This document shows, in pieces, positions 56,160 through 64,000 of a stretch of DNA of 64,000 nt (positions are counted from its first letter, which is position 1; each line of letters begins with the position of its first letter). The notes below the pieces were generated by a model. It saw nothing but the letters and a program-made list of their open reading frames with translations, was not told the origin of the DNA and did no database searches. This DNA comes from Megaustenia siamemsis (Eukaryota; Mollusca; Gastropoda; Stylommatophora; Ariophantidae), in the NCBI GenBank assembly GCA_032433765.1, contig JAVIAB010000139.1:41891130-41955129 (forward strand). Reading direction: 5' to 3'. The position numbers and the translations under genes were made by a program.

Positions 56160-56239
56160 GTGTGCCTGTGTGTGTGTACGTGCAATAACAGCACAAAAAC
56201 TAAACGTCACGAAGTATGTGTGACACATTCCTGCAAGGC

Positions 56240-57032
56240 AGTTAAATTAAAAATTACTAAGGACATGTAAGAAGCCAAATTCTGCATGAGAACATTAATC
56301 GAAGAGTACATAGAAGTAAACAAACCAATATATGCCTGCTTCATAGACTACACCAAAACTTTTGATAGAGTACACCACAAACAATTTGTAGAATGCCTAA
56401 AAGAGATACATCTAGATGACATGGACATACAACTAATATGTAATATATACTGGAAGCAAACAGAAATAATAAGATATAACAGAGAGAGCTCTACACCCAT
56501 TGATATAAAAACAGGAGTAAGGCAGGGATGCATCCTATCATCAAGCTTGTTCAATCTATACACTGAGCAAATCTTTAAAATAATCACAGAGATGTCAGGC
56601 CTACAAATTAATGGACTGATAATCAGTAACCTAAGATATACTGACGATACTGTACTACTAGCAGAAAATCCTAACGATCTACAACAATTACGTAATGAAA
56701 TAAACATGACAAGCAAAAAATATGGACTAGATATGAATATCAAAAAGACTAAAACTATGATCATAAACAAAGAAAATACTCAAAACCCACAAGTGGATAT
56801 CAAAATTAAAGGAATAGACCTGGAGACAGTTCAAAGCTACAACTATCTTGGACATCCTATAACCAGTGATGGAAAATGTAAAACTGAAATAAACAAAAGA
56901 ATAGGAATGCCAAAAAGCAATTTTAATGTCATGAAGAACATACTAATATCAAAACAAATAATACCAGGGCTAAAACTAAGAATAGCAAAATTGTATGTCT
57001 TCTAAACATTCCTATATGGTGCAGAAACATGT
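56240..57032 (+). pseudogene. LINE-X reverse transcriptase core
   Basis: The open frame 56,286-57,005 (239 residues) covers RT fingers and palm: ACFIDYTKTFDRVHHKQF (first Asp kept, Glu-Lys-Ala replaced by Thr-Lys-Thr), KTGVRQGCILSSSLFNLYTE and LRYTDDTVLLAE (YADD reads YTDD). Thumb follows with YNYLGHPITSDGKCKTEIN. A stop at 57,003 is followed by FLYGAETC and an abrupt end at about 57,032. Another stop lies upstream at about 56,269. All catalytic Asp are present but the copy lacks EN and the C-terminus (present in the copy at 32,570). Confidence 0.88.
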
Positions 57033-57179
57033 TTGTCAACAAACCCATTCAATCCATCGTCTACTCATTATCGTTTCCTTCACTCCTTTTATTCTAATAC
57101 ACGCGTAACTTACCGTATATTAATCTTTGTTTTAGCCGCTTCCTTTTTTATCTACGTGTCCACCAATCCTTTCATCTTT

Positions 57180-57466
57180 TTCTCTCACTCACTCACTCAC
57201 TCACTCACTCACTCACTCACTAACTCATTCTTTCACTCTTTCTTTCACTCACTCCCGAACTCTCTCGCTCAATCATTCACTTATTTTCTCACTCAATCAC
57301 TCATTCTTTCACTCACTCACTCACTCGTTCAATCATTCACTTATTTTCTCACTCACTCAATCACTCATTCTTTCACTCACTCACTCACTCACTCACTCGT
57401 TCAATCATTCACTTATTCTCTCACTCAATCACTCCTTCATTTGTATTCACTCTCGATAACTCACTC

Positions 57467-57535
<69 letters not shown>
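57180..57535 (+). repeat. (CACT)n and (CT)n microsatellite
   Basis: CACT runs, longer repeats with 'caatcattcacttattttct', then a pure CT run at 57,477-57,534. Confidence 0.97.
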
Positions 57536-57537
<2 letters not shown>

Positions 57538-57645
57538 GTCTCCATCTTATAAAAAAACACATCCTCCTATAATGAGGCTACATTAAAATGTATGCTCATG
57601 AATGACGTCCCTGTAACACACTAGAACTGCACGACCACCCGTTAG

Positions 57646-57900
57646 TAAAGTAAAAGTAAAGTACCCCCGTCACGCCAAGTGGCGTATAGGGAAATATGGT
57701 GTTAGTGACCCTATATTTTACAGACCTTCAGCACATGATTTTTGGGGTAATGTGGTCAGTATTACGCCCGTGCTGTTTTACTTTCCCAGAAAAAAATCCG
57801 GTACCCATTTAAGGTGAACCCGGAAGCCGTCGGTTGGGATCGAACCCTACCCCTTGTCCGTGGTAGTCCAGTTCACTAACCACTGAGCTATCGCGGCTCC
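57646..57900 (-). mobile_element. SINE-A, full length with perfect 14-bp TSD
   Basis: Flanked by cgaccacccgttag at 57,632-57,645 and 57,901-57,914. Head 'gagctatcgcggctcc' at right; box B complement 'ggatcgaaccc'. Confidence 0.96.
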
Positions 57901-57914
57901 CGACCACCCGTTAG

Positions 57915-59794
57915 GGCCCAGATAAATAAAGCCAAATCTGCGTCCAAGTTGCATTTACTCGCAAGTGAATGCACATGAAAATAAACTTATTAATCTAATT
58001 TTCCTGGCACAGTGTCATTAAAAGCCTTTCAGAAATATTAAATTGTAGCCAAAAGTTTCCATGTTTATTAAACATCAAAGCCTGATTGGATTTTTGTTTT
58101 TTTACGTTTTCAGGTGTGCATGTGTGTAAAAGCATGCATGTTTATTGTTAATTACGAGTTTCCTTTGAACTTCATCTTCATTCTGAATTATTTAAGTCGT
58201 TTCTGTTGCTCTCCAGCGTCTTCTTTCGTCTATTTCAAGAGGGCTTGCTGAAAGACATAATTAAAAGGAAAGTAAACACAGACATCTTGGATGTTGAAAG
58301 TCAGGGGTAATTGAATGTAGTTAACGTAAGCAGATCTGTGTTGAAGCATGTGGCTGACGATACATGAAAGAAATCTAGGATGAAGATATGATAGCCTGTA
58401 GAAGAGACAGGAAGAAAGGGAAAGAAAGAAAGCTTTAGGAGGAATTGTATATACAAACATCTTTCGTTTCCTGTTTTCTTTCCTTCCTTATTTTTCTCCT
58501 CTACATCGAAGGGAGATAGTTTATAAGCTGTTGTTGCTCTTCGGTTGGTCTCTTCTGTTGCCACATTTCAAGTTAGTGTTGGTGTTAGTCGTCGAATTAT
58601 CCTAATAGCACATCGTCCACATACGTTTAGACCTTCTCCCCAGCAAAACTGGAAGTGTGAAATGATAAACTGGTTCAGAATTCTACTCTTATCTTCTCAT
58701 ATCTCTTCGGAATCTAGATAACATTCTCTCTTGACTAAAGTAAAGAAACAGGAGTCGCACTAGGGCTGCAAATTCACGAACACTATCTAAATCTATATCT
58801 ATATCATCTCACCCCTTTTTTTCGATCTCACGGCAGGGTTAGGGAGATACCATCGTCCATCATAATGACGTAGCACACACAACAATGGATGCACAAACAT
58901 CGTCCGATTCACTCCAAACAAATGTAGCCAAAAAGCACGAAACACCGTGGTGATGGCTCAAAGTTACTAAATTGGAACCTTTGGTTGACTAGGCAAAACA
59001 TTCCATATTAAAAAGTTGAAAGCAATCAGCGCCACATAAATCCAACGTCGGTTATTGAACAGCTGTGAAGACCATGACGTAAACCACATATCGATTCCAC
59101 AACGGAGGAAGGCCGCATTCATAACATTTGATTTGCCAAAAAAGAACCGCTGCCAGACGTACGGACTCCCTAGCACCAGTCCGTTAAGTGAGACATCCGG
59201 ATGATTCTAACGCAACGATCTACACTTAAGAATCAATCAAGTCTCCAAACGCAAATCCCGCAGCGGTCAATAGAAAACAAACTTTATTCCATCATCTTGC
59301 AACCTGAAGCCCCCACATTTCAAGCATTTAGATTATTTTATTTATCCAAATTTGTGTGAGGATGGCAGAAATCTGATAGATATTGGTAAATGACAGATGC
59401 GACTGTGTGTATTTTACTGTGAGAACACATCATAAAAGAGAGAAATAATTAAACATTAAATTTCTGTTAAATTTTAAATTATATTGAAATTGAGAACAAT
59501 AACTGCTTCTCATTTTGTGTTGACTGGTCGGTCTCCATCGCCCTGTTTGTTTTTTTCATTTTTTAAGAGAAGAGGAGGAGAATGGATGGAACAATGATGT
59601 ATACATTGAGAGACTGATAAGTCTAAATGGGGAAAAGGGATCTGCTCGATCCAGAGTGCTTCGTAGGAGTAGCAGATGTACGTATCTACAGTCAACTCCT
59701 TACAAGTCAGCTCTCACACTCTTCAAGAAATGATGAGACGGGTGTTGGAGCGAGTATGGAGATGCCCCGCAATGCAATGAAACTGATTCCGTGA
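57915..59794. other. No gene seen
   Basis: Short frames on both strands without recognised domains or splice signals that I can support. Confidence 0.5.
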
Positions 59795-59878
59795 ATAGAA
59801 TAGAATAGAATAGAATAGAATAGAATAGAATAGAATAGAATAGAATAGAATAGAATAGAATAGAATAGAATAGAATAG
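59795..59878 (+). repeat. (TAGAA)n pentanucleotide microsatellite
   Basis: About 16 perfect units of TAGAA. Confidence 0.98.
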
Positions 59879-60049
59879 GGCAATCTCTACATAATATGCA
59901 AATACGTAGATTCAGCATCATTCTGAGGCTAAGGAATCGGTTACAATCCTTAAGAGAAGCTGCATCGATGAAGCGATTAGTGTTATTTTAATCGTCAACT
60001 CACCGAGTGATCGGATTCGGCTTCCAATATTACCAAATAACATAATAAG

Positions 60050-60105
60050 TAAAAGTAAAGATCCCCCGTCACGCCAAGTGGCGTATAGGGAATATGATGT
60101 TTTTT
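60050..60105 (-). mobile_element. SINE-A tail fragment
   Basis: 'cccccgtcacgccaagtggc' and 'gtatagggaatatga' only. Confidence 0.85.
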
Positions 60106-61149
60106 TCTTGTTTCTATTGTAAAAAAATGGATTGCATATATTCTTTAATGAAATTATATGGAAAGGTTTAAAAAACTAACTGTGTAACTATACAAGTTTA
60201 ATACCGTCCAACAAGCGCATCAAAACGTCAGTCAACTTGAGTATTTTCAACAAATTTGACAGCAAAGTGTCAGTATCGAAGAATTTCTCATTTAGATCAT
60301 CGGTACAAGGGTTTACATCAATGATTAAAGTGACAGTATAGGTTATTGGTGTCTGGCTAGTAAATACTTTTTGATTATAACGGAATCGACATTTGAAGAG
60401 CATTGGCAAACTGAACACGAGCTCGCGCGTGGTGTGTACACGAGTGGTGTGTATATTTGTCATGTGTATTTTGCATGTAGGTTCACGACTGTATGTTTGT
60501 CATTATGTCGTTCTGAATGTGTTTGTTCGGCTATGTATGAGTTTAACTTGTAGAAAAGTGTGTGTGAGTTTACGACAGTGTATTTGTCCGTATACATTTC
60601 CTAGTTTGGGAGTTTATGTTATTAATATTTGAGAATAAATTTGTCTCTGAGATTATCTTTGTATAGATTTGAGAAGAAGTATTTATTCTCGTATGTTATG
60701 TGGGGGGTTATATTCCAAATATTTAAATGTCATTTTGTGCTGTATCCGATGTCTAGCTCTCTCGGATGACGGCAAAGAAACAGTAGATTAAATCACCTTA
60801 AACAACTTTGGCAACTGGAATTCAAAAAGAGTAGGCCAAAACATGGTCGCTACCAGGGCAAAATTGTCAGCAAAAATCTGCCCACACAATGGATCCCAGA
60901 CCATGCTATGGAGTTCGTGCATGTGGGTCACTGTTCTGCTCAGAGTTTCTCGATAATTTGAGGGGAAAATCGGAGACACCTATGAATGTATCCCGAATGC
61001 CGTTATTATGATCATGACCTAACATATCATGTGTTGTGCGTGTTATCTATGTGGGTTTCTGTGTGAATTTTTTTTTAACCTATGAGTGGTTGTTGTGAGA
61101 GTGACATTTGTGTAGCTGTTTGAGTCTGTATTTTTGTATTTGATTATTT
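60106..61149. other. No gene seen
   Basis: Nothing recognised. Confidence 0.45.
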
Positions 61150-61667
61150 TATCATCATCGAGTGCCATCTCCGCAACGAAGGTTGGCTACCATGGAGCGC
61201 CATTCCACTCTGTCTCTTGCTTTGATGGTGCAGGTTATCATAGGTTGGTTTGTCTATCTTTTGATGTTACTCGTCCATGTTAGTCTTGGTCTGCCTCTGC
61301 CTCTTTTACCTTGTATTTTCCCTTCCAAGATTACTTTTAGTGGGCTGTTGTGTCATTTAACATGGCCCAAAAATCTCATTTGTCTTGTTTGAATTGTGTT
61401 AAGTAGTTCTCTTTTCATTTTTAGTTGTTTTAAGACTTCATCGTTTGTTGTTTTCCCTTCCATCCAGTTCTACCTATTTTTCTATATATATATCCACATT
61501 TCAAAGGCCTTAATTCTCTGTTCTGTTTTCTTGTCTAATGTCCATGTTTTACTGCACCACATAAGAATGTTGAGAAGACATAACATTTTGCTATTCTTAG
61601 TTTTAGCCCTGGAGTTATTTGTTTTGATGTTAGTATGTTCTTCATGAAATTAAAATTACTTTTTGTC
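61150..61667 (-). pseudogene. LINE-X 3' end, minus copy
   Basis: Complement gives LKLRIAK...; '..catgttagtcttggtctgcc' (GRPRLTWTS on minus) and a GATGATG tail at 61,151-61,158. It extends from thumb/linker to the 3' end, with frameshifts. It shows the unbroken target site of TIR element 2. Confidence 0.82.
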
Positions 61668-62900
61668 ATTACTATAATTATTATTATTATAAGATTATTT
61701 ATGTGCTTGTATATGTGTTTCCGTAATGATAGTTCGCATATGTACATGTCTCGTTGTAACTGTTGACCAATCATGTCATTGTGCTTCACCGTGTGCTGAT
61801 ATAAGACACTTTTCTGCATGACAATTCTTATGAATCGGAGTTTCCTGCATGCAATAAGCGTTCAAGTCTTGTGATCATGCGAATGTAACTCTTTGTCTTG
61901 ATTCGTGATTAAAGGGTAAGAACAACACATGACATATGATGAGTTGGTCACATGGTCACTACTCGTATACATGCGTGTGTGTCTTGATTGTTCCCCTAAA
62001 TCTGCGCCGTGGCTGACACACTCCGTCTTCAGCAGCCTGGATCTTGGTTTGAAGTAGTTTTCCTTTTCGTAGGGCGGATGCTGTCCAGGTTTGTTAGGCC
62101 CACCCAGGCCGTGGTTTCTATCTGGGTGTTCTTTCATAGCCTTTCCTTCTCCCGCTAGTCACTGCTAGACAGCAGTGGTTTGTTGTTCGGTGTGTCCTTC
62201 TCCGTAGATAGACTTTGCATTCAGCTTTCACTCATATGGTCTGTTCACATCGTTGGACATATGTTCGGGCGTTTCTTTAATTCATATTCTGCCTTTCAGC
62301 TCCCTATGAGGCTTAGGTCTTCAACAAAAACACTTTCCAAGCCATTCTGTTTCTTGCCATTCTTTTAAGATCATTTCATATCTTCCCCATCAAGTTTTTT
62401 TTTTTCTAATTGGTACATCAGTGTCACCAGTACCCACCCCATGGTGGCAGAAGAGGCCTTCCATCTGGTCTTTGATTCTGGGGTCACAGCACGATTGTAG
62501 TAGTCAGATAAGTAAAGAATAATTCTAGACTTAAGAAACAAACAGGACAGTGATATAAAGTACATTAAATATTATGTACACATATCGACCAAGCCATGTC
62601 TAAAATTTAAAAAACACTTTAAACATAAACAATGTGTGTGTTTGATGTGGAACGCACCAATCGTCATTAAGTAGAAAAGGTTATTTTGTTGTTTTTTTTT
62701 AATTAACTTTGATGTTTTCTCCTGTTTGATTCCGACGTTGAGTTTCGCTACAATTCTCAAACACTTTTTACATTCAACTTATTGTTCTCGTCGACGTCCT
62801 CCTCCAGTAGAAATACCGCTGGTTAGTTTTGAAATTTATTGCCTACAAAAGATAAGGGATCGTCTAGTCTGGACTCAAGACTGCATTTGAAGTGAACTAT
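61668..62900. other. No gene seen
   Basis: A (ATT) run near 61,677 and unique-looking sequence. 62,280-62,370 has a few words resembling the complement of LINE-R's C-terminal end ('ttccaagccattctgtttct'). Confidence 0.4.
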
Positions 62901-62904
62901 GACA

Positions 62905-63012
62905 GTGGTTCCAAAATTTCTTCTCCGATAAATATACAAACTCTACTGAGAGATGTGTGGAGAGACGGTCGCCTACGCCAGCCGGAATAACATCTGATGA
63001 CGATGATGACCG
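62905..63012 (+). pseudogene. Short LINE 3' end with (GAT)n-like tail
   Basis: 'gagacggtcgcctacgccag' resembles 'gatcacctacgccagt' (complement of the LINE-Z end at 15,200), followed by 'tgatgacgatgatgacc'. Confidence 0.5.
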
Positions 63013-63139
63013 AAAATGTAAAAAATTGTTTACGTTTTTTTAAGCTTTTACAGTTTTAATATTAACTTCAAAGGGTGTGTCAAGAACAGAACCAGCTAAA
63101 AACAAGCTATAGATACTGGCAGCAAAAAATTGGCAATAA

Positions 63140-63362
63140 ATGGTAAAAGGTCTCAGATTTATCCAAGTCAAGATAAAAGGTCTCACATTCATTCAAGTCA
63201 ATGTAAAAGGTCTCAAATTCATTCGTCAAGAAAAAAGGTCTCAAATTCATTCAAGCCAAGAAAAAGGTCTCAGATTCACCCAAGTCAAGATTAAGGTCTC
63301 AAATTCATTAAGTCAAGGTAAAAGGTCTCAAATTAATTCAAGTCACGATAAAAAGCCCTTTA
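63140..63362 (+). repeat. About 30-bp tandem array, 8 copies
   Basis: Unit AAAGGTCTCAAATTCATTCA then AGTCAAGATA with length and base variation between copies. Confidence 0.9.
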
Positions 63363-63554
63363 ATTCTAGATGTTATATTTATCTATTGCAAATATTACTT
63401 TCTTCTTAAATTCGCAAAACATAGTAGATCTAGTAGGTATGTCGCATTATAAATTATGAATTAAACTTTAAAAACATCTTTAACGGCTCGGTTATATTAT
63501 TACAAGCATTAGCGACAGCAACTTCAGTCTTGGTTAGTTGCGCACTTCTTGGGT

Positions 63555-63874
63555 AAGGTAAGATAAAGGTAAAGTACGAGACTTGAACCGGAAACACACG
63601 AGTTTCCACCCGTATGTGCTCGGTCGCCTATTCAGAAATGTTCGAAGATTTCTGGATAGTGTCGCTTCAAGCATTGAAACTCACAATGCGAGGCGACGTT
63701 CCTCACCTTCCCAGGATAATAGCCTGGTACCCATTTCTGCCAGCGGCTGGGTCGACCGAGGGGGTATTTTTTTTTTTTTGCAATTACTAGTACAACTCAT
63801 ACTTCTCCCAGCGGGAATCGAACGTCGGTAGCCCAGTCGGGTGGTTTTCCCAACTAGGCTACCGAGGCCTCCTT
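63555..63874 (-). mobile_element. SINE-B, full length with 11-bp TSD
   Basis: Complement begins GGAGGCCTCGGTAGCCTAGT, box B ACGTTCGATTCCC. Flanked by acttcttgggt (63,544-63,554) and actttttgggt (63,875-63,885), one mismatch. Confidence 0.85.
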
Positions 63875-63925
63875 ACTTTTTGGGTGTACGTGCGGTAGTG
63901 GCTGTCATTTTCAACATTACAATAT

Positions 63926-64000
63926 AATAGAAACAAAGTTGAACGCATTCGAAAATAAATGTCAAAGGAAAATACTTGGTATAGCGTGGAACGAATTCAA
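63926..64000 (+). pseudogene. LINE C-terminal fragment cut by window edge
   Basis: Frame reads TKLNAFENKCQRKILGIAWN EF, a common LINE ORF2 segment following the RT (LNAFENRCLRKILGIxW). It continues beyond the window. Confidence 0.75.

Noticed and set aside
57033..57572. 179-residue ORF rich in Ser-Leu-Thr-His
   Set aside because: CACT and CT microsatellite translated.

Overview
This is a eukaryotic, almost certainly metazoan, genomic window made almost entirely of repeats. No convincing host protein-coding gene, rRNA gene or canonical tRNA gene was found. The evidence is many tRNA-derived SINEs with target-site duplications, decayed LINEs of several clades, a Penelope-like element, an IS630/Tc1/mariner-type DNA transposon with related non-autonomous copies, and long mini- and microsatellites (CT, GT/GCGT, TA, GATA/GACA, GGTA, TAGAA). 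This mix resembles large invertebrate genomes. My best guess is a mollusc or another lophotrochozoan, but that is inference from repeat style; no diagnostic host gene is present.

Layout. 0-10 kb: an internally deleted LINE, a Penelope-like element with a decayed GIY-YIG endonuclease, LINE 3' ends and SINEs. 10.6-12.8 kb: a 2.2-kb pyrimidine/purine minisatellite. 13.9-18.3 kb: a non-autonomous TIR element, a LINE fragment, then the only long uninterrupted gene-like ORF, a DD(83)E transposase inside its own inverted repeats. 19-25 kb: an inverted SINE pair, LINE ends, a 39-bp array split by a SINE, a 32-bp array and triplet microsatellites. 26-31.3 kb: an almost full-length minus-strand LINE (EN-RT-RNase H) whose RT catalytic box is mutated. 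31.7-33 kb: a LINE split cleanly by a second TIR element. 33.8-37.6 kb: a 3-kb 33-bp array in two higher-order blocks, then a 14-bp array. 38-45 kb: an unclassified dispersed repeat, a 40-bp array, a LINE end between 160-bp direct repeats, GATA/GGTA microsatellites and a 41-bp array made from a SINE head. 45-64 kb: SINEs (several with perfect target duplications, one nested), LINE RT fragments, an 85-bp array and a 30-bp array.

How the parts work together: the tRNA-like SINE heads carry internal pol III promoter boxes and depend on LINE machinery supplied elsewhere. The two TIR elements resemble the ends of the transposase-bearing element and are plausibly mobilised by it. Several tandem arrays grew inside or next to transposons (LINE tails, a SINE head). 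The most interesting points are the transposon and its two putative dependants at 13.9-18.3 and 31.7-32.6 kb, the recurrent hammerhead-like core in Penelope-type repeat ends, the 160-bp direct repeats around a LINE, and the 33-bp array with a possibly coding-derived leader.

Limits: all homology calls come from recognising motifs by eye. Repeat boundaries are accurate to a few bases where a target duplication is stated, otherwise to tens of bases. LINE family letters (R, T, U, V, W, X, Y, Z) and SINE letters (A-D) are local labels only.
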